Shown: positions 1-12,211, counted from the stretch's first letter. The stretch is 64,000 nt of DNA from Microglena sp. YARC (GCA_022414725.1 CM039463.1:34231500-34295499), one strand, 5' to 3'. The notes: generated by a model from the sequence alone, not told the origin. Numbers and translations: made by a program.

Positions 1-1077
1 ATTTTTTGGTAGAGGTGTAGGGTTTCTTACGTTTTGCGTGGGATTCATCCTCAGATACTAGATAGATAATGTCATCATCTTCGTCTGTGGGTGTTTCAGT
101 GTTATTTTGAGTGGTAGGGATTGTTTGATCTGGTGGTGAAGGTGGTGGATTGGTGTAGGTGTTGATCTGTTGAGAGTCTTCTAGGATGGTACCATTGGTA
201 TTAGGGTGGGGATTGGTTGGATCAAAATAGAGATCAGGTTGAAATGGATGGCCATGGAAGGAGGGTGTAGCCTGGCTAAGAGTGTAGATGCGCCCCTGGA
301 GCTGGTGCCAGTCTTGGGGGGTTAGGATGGTGGGTCCAGAGATTTCAGAGTCAAGGTTGTACCATTTATTGTTGTAGTATTTGATAGTGATTGCATGACC
401 ATAGCCATTGGACCAGTAGTGCAGTATGAATTTGGTGCTATTGATGGGAATTCTGCTAAGGATTTGTTTGTTTGGTGCTACCAAGTTTGGATGCCTGTTT
501 CATAGTTTTCTTCAGTGTTAGGAGATGAGGTGTGTAGTGGTGTGTATGGGTGGTTCCTGTGGCTGACCAGGTATCCAGTGCCAGTCTGCTTGGTGAAGGT
601 GTAGTAGTCAATAAGGGCATTATTATAGTTTCCAGAGGGGTTGAGAAAATATGATCCCATAACCTTCCAGTGATTATCAGTGGCTCTAGTGACTTGAGTG
701 TGGAGTTTGTTAGCAAAGTCTAGGACTAGATTGATATCCATGGCTTTGTATCCAAGGTAGGCATTGATGGAATGAATTTGGCAGTGAGAGGCTGTTTGGG
801 CTTCCCAGTATGGGGCAGACTTAGACTTACTTTGTAGGCGTCTGCTTCCTCTGGGTCTACCTCCTCTGAGTGTGGGGGGTGTAGGAGGAGTGGAGAGGGG
901 GCAGCTGTAGGGGTACTTACTGCTGTGAGCATCCTCCTGAGTATCTGAGCTGTCTATGGGTAGAGTGAGAGCAGGAGAGATAGGGGAGGGAAGAGTGCAG
1001 GCAAGGTTTAATCTGTTACAGGTTGTAATCTCAGCACAGGAGTGGCAGGCTGTGCCTTTGGGCTGGCAGGGGTTCAC
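1..1077 (-). pseudogene. Retroelement ORF with Josephin/papain-like cysteine protease domain, cut by window edge
   Basis: Two minus-strand frames, 1077-478 and about 480-1, join through a single frame change near 480. The upstream frame has Q-x4-C-x2-H-x2-N-x2-L (QTASHCQIHSINAYL, near 755-800), which matches the Josephin catalytic-cysteine signature residue for residue. The downstream frame has GYGHAITI followed 10 residues later by WYNLDS (near 345-405), the expected catalytic His and Asn/Asp block. Together they give a Cys-His-Asn/Asp protease of the deubiquitinase-like clan. Such proteases are known in some algal LINEs (for example an OTU-like one in Dualen/RandI). The C-terminal part is Pro/Thr/Asp-rich with an acidic run before the window edge. 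The coding strand is C- and A-rich like the LINE relic at 60-64 kb, so a LINE origin is likely but unproven. The frameshift suggests an inactive copy or a sequencing error. Confidence 0.6.
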
Positions 1078-1144
1078 ATTATAAGGAGATAGTGTTCAGA
1101 GGGGCTCATATCCATGTCTATTTTTTCTATTTTTGTTGCTCTTG

Positions 1145-2223
1145 CTATGGATGTTTCCACTGGGACAGTGGGTAGTGCTGATAAGAGAGAAGAGCAGGAG
1201 GAGCAGTGCTGTTATCCAGAGGTCCAGGGGGTTTGCTACTTCCTGTGTCCCTCGGGGGGGTAGAGGACGTCCCCTCTGGATTCGAGCACAGGCTTGGTGC
1301 CACTGAGACCTGTTGAGGAGATATTGTTATTTGCGAGGTTCGGATAGCTGCCGTCAGGCTTATGGTTTCCATTTTGGGGGCTGCCGTCAGGCTTTTGCCC
1401 CCATTGAATCTGCAGGATTCAATAGGACTCTCACCTTCGCCACGATGGACGGTATTATCCCAGTAAGGGTGGATTTGGGGGAGATGTTGGTTTGGATGGG
1501 AATGTGTTGTTGCGGAGCAGGGAGACGCAGCAATGGTCGAAGGGAGGTTGAGGGTCGGTGCGTGAGTACAGGTCGTTACTGGGGGAGGCACGACTCGTAG
1601 TTCTCACCTGTGAGGAGCTTAGATTGGAAGGGGCCATATCGGAGCATTGTATCGTTGGAGGGTTGTGGGGCTTGAGAGTTGCAAGTGTTGTGGTGTTGGA
1701 AGGCTGTGCTTGTTAGGAGGATAAGAAGGACGACGATGTGGATCGTCGCGTTGGAGATGGTATCTTTTCCATAGTAGGGTTTGGTGGTGATTTTTGATTG
1801 TTTTGATGCTGGAAGTGGAGATGATATTTTTTTTGATGGTGGTCAGGATTCGTCGGAGGGTGGTGACGATCATCGTGGGATTTGGTATGCAGGTGCCCCA
1901 TCCTGGAATATCTGTATAGCAGGTGTTCCAGGATCGCTTCGCGACAGCGTGTCCGCTCGAAACGTGGTGTTGTTCTTCTTGTTTGGTGTAGATTTGGTAA
2001 TCCGCCCGGTACGGGGATTTGGTGGTAGAATTTGGTTGGGTGATGCTGGCAGAGGCGTTTGGGCGCTTTGATATTCCTTACCTTTTTCCATGGGTTTTGC
2101 TGCGCTCTGGTGCTTCCAGAGCGCTGCTTCCCTGGATTCGAACTGCTCGCTCGCCGACAGTTGAGATGGATCACTTTGGAGGAGGTGGAGGTGGGGAGCG
2201 GTGGATCTGAGATGGGGGCACAT
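1145..2223 (-). pseudogene. Decayed N-terminal region of the same retroelement ORF
   Basis: Three overlapping minus-strand frames (2223-1870, 2174-1713, 1591-1145) cover this stretch with no single open frame. The first is Ser/Gln/Pro/Thr-rich and begins with a plausible Met at 2223, just inside the minisatellite at 2333-2540. The composition matches the protease ORF that follows on the same strand, so I read this as the low-complexity amino-terminal part of one protein broken by several frameshifts. No domain is recognised. Confidence 0.35.
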
Positions 2224-2332
2224 TGCTCATTTCCCTCGCGGGTGTGATCGTTACAAAGCCTAGCGTCGCGGCATTCCGAATCCAGTTTCCGCTAATGCGG
2301 AGGGGAAGTAGCGCCTACGAAATCTGCTCTCG

Positions 2333-2540
2333 ATGTTTGTCGGTTGTATATCTTATTTTCAACTTGGTTACATAGCCAGACTTATCTTATTTTCAACTTG
2401 GTTGTATATCTTATTTTCAACTTGGTTGTATATCTTATTTTCAACTTGGTTACATAGCCAGACTTCAACTTGGTTACGTAGCCAGACTTCAACTTGGTTA
2501 CATAGCCAGACTTCAACTTGGTTACATAGCCAGTTGTGAC
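2333..2540. repeat. 24-bp minisatellite (ACTTGGTTA/GTA units)
   Basis: Tandem units of about 24 bp come in two variants: TATCTTATTTTCAACTTGGT with TGTA spacing, and CAGACTTCAACTTGGTTACA with TAGC spacing. About eight copies are present. It lies directly upstream of the minus-strand retroelement ORF, so it could be a tandem promoter-type 5' repeat of that element. That is an inference from position only. Confidence 0.8.
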
Positions 2541-3519
2541 ACTTGAGATTACAGCCATCATCTTGCTAGCACCTACACCCCACCCTAGATTTTTGTCTAG
2601 CCAATGAAAGCACAACTAATGTACTACAAGATACGGATTTGTGCCGGTTATCGCTAGGCGCTCGCCCGCCTCGGATTCAAAGCTTCCTACCTCTCGGCAG
2701 CCTACATATGGGAGCTTAGCTACATTTCGAAGTGCAATATCTTCGACCACCTTGAATTCCGTTTGATATTGTCTTGATTGACTTCCGTCTGATTCAATGA
2801 ATAAGCTGATTGAATTGAATCACTGATTCAAACTGTTTTCAAGGTACCCTGATTCAAGGGGAAAACCGCTTGATAGGGGTTCATTGATTCAAACCAGTTG
2901 ATTCAAACGATTTCAAAGGTCTGCCTAAATACCGACGAAGAAGGGGGGACTAAACTGACAAAAGTAGAGCATTAAGCTCACTCCTCCTAAGGAGGTCAAA
3001 GAAACCCATCACTAGCCAAGCTGCATCTTTAGTAAACACGTCCTCCATTGATGTGGGGCAGCAGGGTTTTCAGCTTCCTCATGGTCTCCAGACACACAAA
3101 CATGAGGGACTTACAACACTGCCCTCTTTGCCACATGCAACTCCCTTAGGCCCTGGAACACCCTAAAGGCCTTAGAGATCTGTCCCGCAACACTGGAAAC
3201 CAGAGTGCTAAGGGTCCAGTCCCTTGGGCCTGTGCCAATCATCTAGTGCTGACATGGTTGTAATGGTGGCCGGTTGGTTATGACCTCCTGCCCAACCCAT
3301 GACCAGTTTTAACTAGCATCAAAGTCACTTGTTCCTTGGGGCCAGGAGGGAGTGCATTCTGCTCAGTAAGCAAGTAACTTCAGCCATGCACTTGGTGTCG
3401 CTTAAGATCACTTGCATAAGTGTCTTGTGAGCTTCCGTACAGCCAAGGTAGAGCCCTCCAACATCCCTAACTCCCTGGCCCTTGTTGGCCTTGGAAGCTA
3501 GTGATGTGGAGAGACACTC
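2541..3519. other. No recognised gene; cluster of TTGATTCAA-type repeats
   Basis: From 2760 to 2925 the sequence is crowded with TTGATTCAA/TTGAATCA variants in both orientations. From about 2930 to 3519 I see no open frame of length and no motif. A decayed C-terminal continuation of the minus-strand DIRS-like relic next to it is possible but not supported. Confidence 0.4.
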
Positions 3520-3959
3520 TTATAGTGTGCAGGCTGAGCACTTGAATGTACCACAGGACATGGCATTCCTGCCCAAGCTGATGCACTGGGGGTGGCTGTG
3601 CTGGCTGCAGCTGGTGCACCTAAGCATCCTTCCCTTGGTGCCTTGGTAGATGGTACATCCTATGGGGGGTGTGGGAGGAAGATATGAAAGGGGTAAGTTC
3701 TGGGCAGGTCTGATCACAAGCAAAGTGTGTCAGTGGGTGAGGCCACCCAAGCATATAGGAGATCCACAGTTTTTCCTAATGCCGATAATGGGATGTTATT
3801 ATCCCTGATGCGTGTTATCCTGGAACCCCCCTTATACACAGCTGAAACAGCTTGGACCTTATCCATGTAGCACAAGACTGACGTTCCTGCCAGTCTATGT
3901 GCCCAGTGCTGCAAGCAAATCATGCAAGCTTCGAGTTCCAGGACACCTATTGTGCACAT
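3520..3959 (-). pseudogene. DIRS-like retroelement relic: RNase H domain followed by a PHD-like zinc motif
   Basis: The frame 3959-3714 reads VLELEACMICLQHWAHRLAG, then a VLCYMD..QAVSAVYKG.SR block and a WVAS..DTL ending. This is the layout of the RNase H domain in DIRS/Ngaro-type tyrosine-recombinase retroelements, where DN..AVSAV.KG precedes a W+PG.DN.+AD motif. Here the DN is DK and the C-terminal end is cut. The next frame, 3723-3520, carries C-x2-C-x4-H-x2-C-x(11-13)-F-x-C-x2-C, the second half of a PHD finger. Both are fragments; no tyrosine recombinase was found. The LTR element inserted about 100 bp upstream (at 4066/13323). Confidence 0.5.
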
Positions 3960-4066
3960 GTACCCCTACCGACTCATGCCACTCCAGCTCCAGAGCCTTG
4001 TCCCAGACTCCAGGTCACTTAGTGTGCCCTTGTTAGATTTATTTAAAGTGCAGGCTGGACTATGTA

Positions 4067-4413
4067 TGTAACAGCTCAGGATGCACTTAGCAGCCTGGGG
4101 GGTTATTCTAGTGGAACAGTCTACGTGATGTATGTTTATGTGTAAGTCGATATGCGTAAGCTAGCAGAACAGTAGGGTGTTACCTAAGTAGGGGATGTAG
4201 AGTTGATCGGGTAGAACGTCTTCGTGGAAGGAGTAAAAGGGTTCGTCCCGAGTAGCTCGTGTCTATGTACGCAACGGGTGCGTTGTGAGAGATGAGGCAG
4301 TACATGGGTATGGTACTGTATCATGTGCATTCGTCACGTGGCTTACGGGTAAGGTGTACCCGTATGCCTTGCTGGAAGGCCAGAGTACCAGTAAAGGGTT
4401 CTGTACCGTTACA
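4067..4413 (-). repeat. 3' LTR of the Ty3 element
   Basis: It starts TGTAAC and ends GTTACA, a short terminal inversion typical of LTRs. It matches 12976-13322 over 347 bp with only a few substitutions. It is downstream of pol in the minus-strand reading, hence the 3' LTR. Confidence 0.95.
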
Positions 4414-4426
4414 CTCCCCCGCCTCC
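4414..4426 (-). other. Polypurine tract
   Basis: On the minus strand the bases directly before the 3' LTR read GGAGGCGGGGGAG. This purine run in the right place would prime plus-strand DNA synthesis. Confidence 0.7.
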
Positions 4427-4526
4427 AGAAGAGATGCGGACCCCGCATCTGACCGTAATGAAGGTGGGATGTGAATACCAGGTGAGTCGTAGTCGTATGT
4501 GCCGTGCTCAAAATATACTTGATGAA

Positions 4527-7500
4527 TCAAGTTGGTTTCGGAGAGAACCATTTAACATCCCTTTTGAGTACTCCGGGAAAGATAGCTTTATGAATAACGG
4601 GGTGGATACGCATCATCTTGGGCAAAGCCAAGCGGCACGCCGTCACTTGCCGGACGACCCCGGTGATCTCGTCGCGTGGACCAATGCATTCCGTAATCGT
4701 ATAGGGGCCAAAAAAACGAGGCGTAAATTTTGGTTTACCTGTTGCTTTGAACTTCATATTGCGGGTGGACAAGAGAACTTTATCACCAAGGTTGAAGAAA
4801 ACCTCCGTTTGTCGTTTATCGTAATGGGCTTTCTGCCGATCTTGAGCGGCTTGCATGCATGCCTTGCACTGATCTTGTCGTTCAATGTGATCGGCCCACC
4901 AATTGTTGGCAGCCGGACATTTTGAGTCGACCTCAGCCTTTAGCGGCGTCGTAGGGTCGTAACCAAGGTACGCCCGAAATGGGGTGTTTTGAATGGACTC
5001 TTGGTAGGAATTGTTGATTGCAAATTCCACAAGCGCCAAGGACTTATCCCAATCGTCGTGGTACGGCCCCACGTAGTGGCGAATCATGTCCTCGATGACT
5101 CGGTTCATGCGTTCTGTTTGACCGTCAGTTTGAGGATGAAACGCAGTCGAGAACGCTTGTCGCGTGCCCATTAACCGATGGAGAGCCACGCCGAAATGTC
5201 CTGTGAACCACGCATCGCGATCACTGAGGAGTTTCTTTGGGAAACCATATTAGCGGATGACGCGATTGAGGTATAGGGAAGCGAATTCCTCTGGGTTTAT
5301 CGTAGTATGACACGGTTTGACATGAACCATTTTTGACAGTTTGCCGACGAATACAGCGATGGCGTCATGGCCAGAAGACGTTGGCGGAAGCGCCGTAATG
5401 AGGTCTGTGGAGACACATTCCCAGAATTTCTCAGGAATTTCCACGGGAACCATGGTACCGTTAGGCTTTGCATTTCCGGGCTTGTTCGTTTGGCACTTAT
5501 GGCATTGTTGGACGAAGGCAGTAACGTCCGCCGTGACTTTGGCCCAAGTAAAAGTGCGGGTGACCAGCTCCAATGTCTTGGTGCGACCGCAATGGCCCAT
5601 GTAAATAGGGTCGTGAGCTTCGCGGATAACATCCAGGCGAAGGGCTGCGTCGAGGGGGACACACAAAAACTCGCGTCCGTACTTGTTTTTCTTGAACCAG
5701 TAACCATTTCTGGAAAACTTATCGCGGAGGCGCTTGCAGGCGGGCGTGAAGTTCGAGTCCAGTTTGTAACCAGCCAAAATTCGATCCATGATGGACGAAG
5801 AGGAGGGAGTCGACGCAGCGGGCGTATGCCGACTGCGTCGTCGCGTTTCCTTGACCGGAACCGAAGGAACGGGGAGGACAGTTGGTGGGCGGGGAAGGAT
5901 GTCAACGACCGCGGGACCGACTGCAATAGGACGTCGCTTCTTTGATCGAGGCCGGCATTCGCTGACCAAGAGAGAGAAGACCAACAGCTGGTGCGCAACC
6001 GCGACGTTGGCGGGGGCCGAGAGGTTGGGATTGCGACTGACCGGGTCTGCCATATTATTGCGACCCGCGCGATACTCCCAAGTATAGCTGAAGGGCGCTA
6101 GGTCCTCCTGCCATCGGCCCATGCGTCGTGAAAGGACAGCCTTGGTGTCAAAATACGTGAGCGGATTGTGGTCAGTGACCAATGTCATATGGGAACCTTC
6201 GAGGTAGCATCGCCATTCGGTCAACGCATGAACGATTGCTAGCATCTCTTGTTCCGTCGTAGTATAGTTCAGCTCCGCTGGGATGTACTTCTTGCTGGCG
6301 AAGGCGATGGGGTGTTTATCTTGTAAGAGCACCGCGCCGGTACCGAGCAAAGATGCGTCGGTAACGACTTCGAAAGGTTTGCTGAAATCCGGCAGCGCAA
6401 GGACTGGAGCGGATAGCAAAGCTTCCTTGAGGCCTTTGAATGAGACGAGATGTTCCTCTTTGAACAAGGAACCTAGTTCACCCTTGATGTTAGACAAGGT
6501 TTGAAGCGGGGCAGCGAGAGACGAATAGCCTTGGATAAATTTGCGAAAATAATTGCACAACCCGAGGAATGAGCCGATCTCTTTCGCCGTTTTCGGAGTA
6601 GACCAGTCACGGACTGTGCTAACCTTGCGTGGATCAACTTTAATTCCGTCGCGTCCAATGTAATGACCCAGGAATTTAACTTCCGTTTTGTTGAAGGAAC
6701 ATTTGGAGAGTTTTGCGTAGAATTCGTTGTCCTGGAGGACCTGGAGAACCGTGGCCAAGTTGGCCAAGTGCTCCGCCGGAGTGCGTCCGTAAACCAAGAT
6801 ATCGTCTAAGTAGACCACGACGAACTTGTGCAAGTAGGGCGCGAATATTTGGTTCATGACCGCTTGGAATGTGGCCGGCGCGTTCGCCAAACCCATCCCA
6901 AGGACTTTAAATTCAAACTGACCCATCGGGGTAGTGAACGCAGTCTTCGGCGCGTCCTCGTCCGAAATTCGTATTTGGTAATAACCAGACGTGAGGTCTA
7001 GGGAACTGAACAAAGTAGCTCCACCTAGACGATCAATGGTCTCATCGATACGGGGAAGGGGATACCTATTTTTAATCGTGATGTTGTTGAGTGCTCGCCA
7101 ATCGCAAAAGACACGGTATCCCGTTCCACCCGGTTTCGCTATGATCATAATTGGCGCACCGTACGGGGACGAGCTCGGGGCGATGAATCCTTGCTGCAAC
7201 AGGTCGGAGACGTATTCCTCACATAGTAAAGTCTCGGCTGGACTCATGCGACGATTTCTGCGATATGGCGCGTAAGCATTGTCTTGCGTTTTGATGACGT
7301 GAGGTATAACTCGATGGTTAGGAGTCCCCATAGGCAAATTGTTGAAGACTTTGCGATACCGCCATAGGAGAGCGCGCAGGTCGTTGGCTGAGATGAGTGT
7401 TATATCGTCGTGGTCCAGTATGTTGTCACGGATCCAATTTTCGAAATCCATGCTTGCCACCGGGGGACCAGGTAAAGGCCCGTCGGAAGGCAGTAATTTT

Positions 7501-8645
7501 GTCAGCAATTTCGCCCCTTCATCGGCAGTTACGTTAGACGCCGGTAAATCCGCTCGGGATTCGCGGACATTGACCATGACATGGTTAGCGCCAGCTTTCA
7601 AAAGCTTTGCCGCCTTGCGACCAGTAATGACTAGGTCGTCAGTCGACTTGCCCGAAAGGGCCATAGTGAAGAAGGAATGAGCCGTTTCGTCCCGCTGCCT
7701 GTTTATAGGTGTTAAACAGCAGCCGTACCGTTTGAGCGACAATGTCATGCGATCGTAGTCTAGGATGGCCTTTTCGTCGCGCATCCAGTCGGATCCGAGG
7801 ATTAGGTCTAATCCGCCGGGAAGTTTGTCGACGACATGGGCGAACACTTTGCCAACATATCGTTGTATGTGTATAGGGAGCGAGACCGTCCCGCGGATTT
7901 TGATAATCCCGTCGTTAGCGCAAGTGAATCCGTCGCGTTCGTTTTCCCAAGGGCGGATGTGCAAACCGAGATCCTCAGCCGTTTGCTTTTCCATAAGACA
8001 ACCTGTCGCGCCGGAGTCTGCCAATGTGAGTAATTGCTTCGCTCCTGATCGGGCGTTGAATAGCATATCGGGGGCAGCAGCGGAGTTGACTTCGTATACC
8101 CGATTGGCTCGTGTCATGAGCACGGGGGAAGAATTCGTATTTCGTTGCGCGTGATTGCGACGGATGCACTTCGTTGACCGTCTGGCAGCGATTTGTTCTA
8201 CGCGAACTTTGGGATCCAATGCCTCCGACCACCAGTGTTTTGTTCGACGGGTTTCAACCGGACTGGGGATGCCCTCCTCAGGTGCGGGGCCAAAGTATAC
8301 TGCCTTGGTCACGTCGTTGATCGCATGCCAATCTTTTTTGATTTGGACGGCCCGTTTGGAGTCGGGGGGGTCATACCATACTTGGATGGCGACTTTATTC
8401 GAAGGTGACCCCTTGGGGCGGGGTTTCATATGGTGATCGAACGATTGATACTCCTTGAATAACTCCATACCTTGTAGGAGACTAGAGACATGTTTATCGT
8501 TACTTGCGTTTTTCGGGAGGATGAACATACCGGACGTGTCGAAGGGTGCATCGTTTTTGCATTCCCAATAGTGTTCTAACACCGACACGACGTTTTCCGG
8601 AATGGGGTGAGCGTATATGAACTCGTTTGCGATGGAGACACGCAT
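4527..8645 (-). pseudogene. pol: Ty3/gypsy pol: protease, reverse transcriptase, RNase H, integrase (one internal stop)
   Basis: Counting from the Met at 8645: aspartic protease DSGAT at residue 210; reverse transcriptase about 480-720 with FCDWRALN, SSLDLTSGYYQI and the catalytic YLDD at 612-615; RNase H about 755-870 with FEVVTDAS, TTEQEMLAI and TDHNPL; integrase HHCC zinc region about 1005-1055, then the DDE core with STDL, SDRD and QTERMN. The C-terminal part has the usual GDKVLLS..RFFGPY..IHPV block. A single in-frame TAA at 5250-5252 interrupts integrase just before the second catalytic Asp, and the frame then stays open to 4527. The N-terminal edge is blurred by a frame change near 8645: a frame open from the gag stop runs into it. 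Lengths and order are normal for Ty3/gypsy. Confidence 0.95.
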
Positions 8646-8832
8646 GCCAAATTCCGTAGAGAACTAGGGACGACAAGGCATTAGTAGAAGTTACATCAAT
8701 GGTTGGGGTAAAGCCCAAGTTAGAAAACAGTTCCTCTTGAACTTGTAACAAGAGCTCAAGTGGCTCGACTACTACTACTTTATCGCCGCTAAGTACACAA
8801 TCCAGGGTTGTCAGTACCTGACCGGCCGATTC
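8646..8832 (-). other. Gag-pol junction: in-frame TAG and open linker
   Basis: Gag ends with TAG at 8833-8835, but the same frame continues open beyond it for about 60 codons (S-G-Q-V-L-T-T-L-D.. E-P-L-E-L-L-L-Q-V-Q) before shifting into pol near 8645. Gag and pol therefore look like one reading frame separated by a stop, as in retroelements that use stop-codon suppression. A simple nonsense mutation is the alternative. Confidence 0.55.
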
Positions 8833-11800
8833 CTATTCCCAAATCGGGATGGGACCGTTGCCATCAAGGGCCCAGTCGGGACACGTAGTCTCATTGAGGG
8901 CCGGCCAGTTAGGCAAGTCCCGCGTGCGGCAGCGTCCGTCAGCATTCAGCGACCGCACACATGTCCTCATGTAGCGGAAGCAAAAGAAGCAGCGGGCATC
9001 ATCCTGTAGCCAGATGGTCTGCCCGACGCTGACCGATTTGTTCATATGCATGGCGTTCTGGGGGGTTTGACCCAAAAAGTTGGGGGTCCGCGGCCCGCTG
9101 GGCTGTGAACAGCCCCGACCAGCACCCTGTCCGTATCCTCCGCAACCACCACGGCCCGCGCCACGACTAATAGAGCCTTTCCCGAACATGCGATCAGCAC
9201 CTTGCAAACTGAGGACCTGCGGCCTTGGCGATCCACCCAGCTTGCCGTTGTGCGCCGGCTGCGTCGCACTACGTCCTCCACCACCTCGGCCACCGGCCGG
9301 GTTGCGACTACTGTTTGGCGCCAGCTTGGGGCTCTTGGCTGGGCGAGAGTTCATCTCCCCGCCGTCGTCGGTGGCTACTCCCTGCGAAGAGAAAGAATCA
9401 GGGTCAGAATCGGAGGGGGGTGAGTCGGTAAACTGGACGCGATTGAATGCAAGGTCCTTACCCGGGTATTTAGTATCCGCGGGGCGCTTGAATGGGTACC
9501 TCGACTTCTGGTTAGCGTAACCTCCCCTCTGATGGCGATCGTGCTTGTCCGTCAAGGACTTGCCACGAGCGGCGACAACTTTCCTCGCTTCGTCCAATTG
9601 CAGATAGCGGAACAAATCTTCCATTGTTTCGAACATAGTACCAGACTCGCGCCGAGAGTGTGCACCGGCGCGGAGTTCACCGGAGAGTCCCGTGCGAAAC
9701 AAGTTTAACTTTTCGCGCTCGGTGAGCTCGGGGACTTTGCAAAATTCAGACTTGATGGCGTGGTAAAAATTCTGCAAGGATCGAGTATCTTGGCGGAAGC
9801 CACCTTCGTGTAGTTTGGTGAGAGCGACGTGTGATTCCGTTAATAGCTCGGGCAGGAGGAGCGACTCCGCCCATGCGACGATTCCCATGAAATCTAACCC
9901 GTCCAACTCATCGCTAGCCCATGCCTCGTCGTAAGTGATGCGGAGTTGGCCAGTAAAAGCGCCCGACAGGTGTGGAACAATGCGCTCGAACGAACCAAGG
10001 TAACCGTCGGAGAACTGGAGCTCCATGATCGTGACCACATTGAATACCCATCGGCGCAACTTAGCCCTAGTGCATCTGTCCGACAGTTTGTGTTCAATGA
10101 GACGTAGTTCCTTTCTCATTTCGGTAACACGCTTGGCGAACCCAGTGTCGTGATCAGAGTGACGAGTGGCGCGGTTATCGGGAGGAGGGGTGATTGGCGG
10201 TAGCGAGACGGGCTCACCTGGCAGGCCTGTTGGGGCCAGGTGTGCGCCCTCGCGAATCCGTCGTGTCGGAGAAGGTGTGCCCGCCGGCAGCGTAGCTGCG
10301 CGCTTTGCACGAGGGCGAACAGCGGCCGGGGAAGTCACCATAGGTACTGCGGGCGATGTTGGGTGCTCGGGCTGCTTAGCCCGAGGAGCGCGATTAGAGG
10401 TCGGGTCGCCAGGTGGAACCTGGAGGGGCGAACCTACGGAATCGGCTAAGTCGTGGTCCGATGACGAATGGTCGGAGACCGAAAAGGGGCCGTCGGGTGG
10501 TGAGTGAGCGGCGGTAGCTGCCGTCGGCGGGGAAGGGGTAGCGCCCCCCCGCGGGATCGAACCACGCTGCATTTTGCCAGTAAGGCCACCCGAAGGGGCA
10601 TTGACGTCGGGGAGGCGAAAGGGTTCTGGCTCAAACGCCGGGGCTACTTGAGCGACAGCTAGTTTATCAAACAACCCTGAATTCCCCGCAACCCGCACCT
10701 GCCTGTCAGGTGCACGAGGCAGCGTCTCATCCATCTTCTCGTCATTTGCCTCCGCCGCCGGGTAGTGGGCTTTCAGCTTAGTGCCCTTGAGGGCGGCGTC
10801 CTTGTCGGCAATGTCTTTGATGTGCAAAGGCATCATTTCCATCCACTTCTGCTTTCGCATCTTGGACGCCGTGTACAAACGGGTCATGCTGTCGCGGAGA
10901 TCATCGACCGCTTGCAGCGCCTCCACGATGTTCTTAGGATCGCAGTCAAGGAGGAGGCTGTCAGCGTAAGCGTTCATATGCACCGCCAACTTGGCGTCGG
11001 CATACGGCGCGACAGGGTGGTCAGCGGAGTGGCAATGGAGAAGACCCTCCGACTTCGCAGCCTTGGCATATGTGGGAGACGCCTTGATCTCGCGGCCGCG
11101 CAGAAACGCCTGCTTGCGCGCAGCGATGGCCTCTTGAGCGGCAGCGTCGTCCTCGCGAGGGGCCTGAGGAAGCGCATGCTTGCGCCCCACAGTCCTGCCG
11201 TTGCCACACCCAACGTAGCGGGCGCCGCTGGAAGAACCGCCAGGGTCCTCAATGTCCATCGGTACAGTCTCGTTGCGCGCCACAGTAGCTTGGCTCGCCG
11301 CGATCATGGCCATGACATCAGCCATGGTAATGGCGGCGGGAGATGCAGCCGCGGGAGCAGTCATTGGGCGCTTGCCCAAGTCGATGTTCTCGCGGGTCAG
11401 CTGCGCGACGACCTCAGTCAAGCGAGCGTTTTCAGCGAGAGCGGGGGCGAGCGCTGCTTGAGATTGAGCAAGGTCGCCTTTAGCAGCCTCGAGCTCGGAC
11501 TCCTTAGTCGCGAGCTTGACGCACAACGCATCCATGGATGACCTTGCGGTCGCTGCAGTATCAGTGAAAGCGGCCTGGAGGTCGGCCAACGTCTTGCGAC
11601 TCTGAGCCAGAGCTTTGCCGAGTAAGTAGTGGCTGTTTAACAGCTCTTGTCTCTCGGTAGGGTCGCCATTGGCCAAGCCAGCCGCTGGAGATGGCGAGGC
11701 GCTGCGTTAGGTCAGCGACTTCGGCGTCCTTAGCGGATATCTTCGCCAAAAACTGCTCGGTAAGGGCCGAGTTGGCGATGGAGGCCTGGTCGAGTTGCGC

Positions 11801-12211
11801 GCGGAGTTGTCCAATCTGCTCCGCCGCGATCAGGTGGTCACCCATGTGCTGATGACGCCTGCGCTCCGCGCCCGCGTCATAGCGAGCGTTGAGCTCCTCG
11901 AGGGAAGGCTCCACCAGCGTCGGCGTCGTCGGCGTCGTCGTCGGGGCCATGCCCGCGCGCGGAGGCGGGGCAGCGGGCGGGGCACCCGAGGGTGCCGCCA
12001 GACCATTAAGGCCGGGAACCAGCGGTTGCAACGTACCCACTGAGACAGAGGGCCGCGCTTCGGCGGATGCGGACTCATCCAGCGTAGCACCGAGCGCAGT
12101 GTCGGGCTCAGTGTCAGAAGACCCAATCCCTTCAGGCTTGGTGTCGACCACTGACATCGTAGGCTGGTCAGCCGCGTCGTCGGTTACCTTGGTGGATTTG
12201 TGGGATGCCAT
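8833..12211 (-). pseudogene. gag: Ty3/gypsy gag polyprotein (frameshifted near 11680)
   Basis: The likely start is the Met at 12211, giving an acidic Ser/Thr/Pro-rich head followed by a long coiled coil rich in Ala, Gln, Leu and Glu. The coil begins in frame 12211-11561 and continues in frame 11676-8833, so one frame change near 11680 splits what must have been one protein. The middle is Pro/Ser-rich with poly-basic patches. A retrotransposon capsid-like helical region lies around 10130-9540. The tail is Gly/Arg-rich and ends in a Cys cluster C-x2-C-x7-C-x9-C instead of a classical CCHC knuckle. Gag would package the element RNA and form the particle. At about 1100 residues it is long for Ty3 gag because of the coiled coil. 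Confidence 0.85.

Noticed and set aside
5341..8436. Plus-strand open frames over the pol region
   Set aside because: Antisense shadows of a conserved pol frame with no motif of their own.
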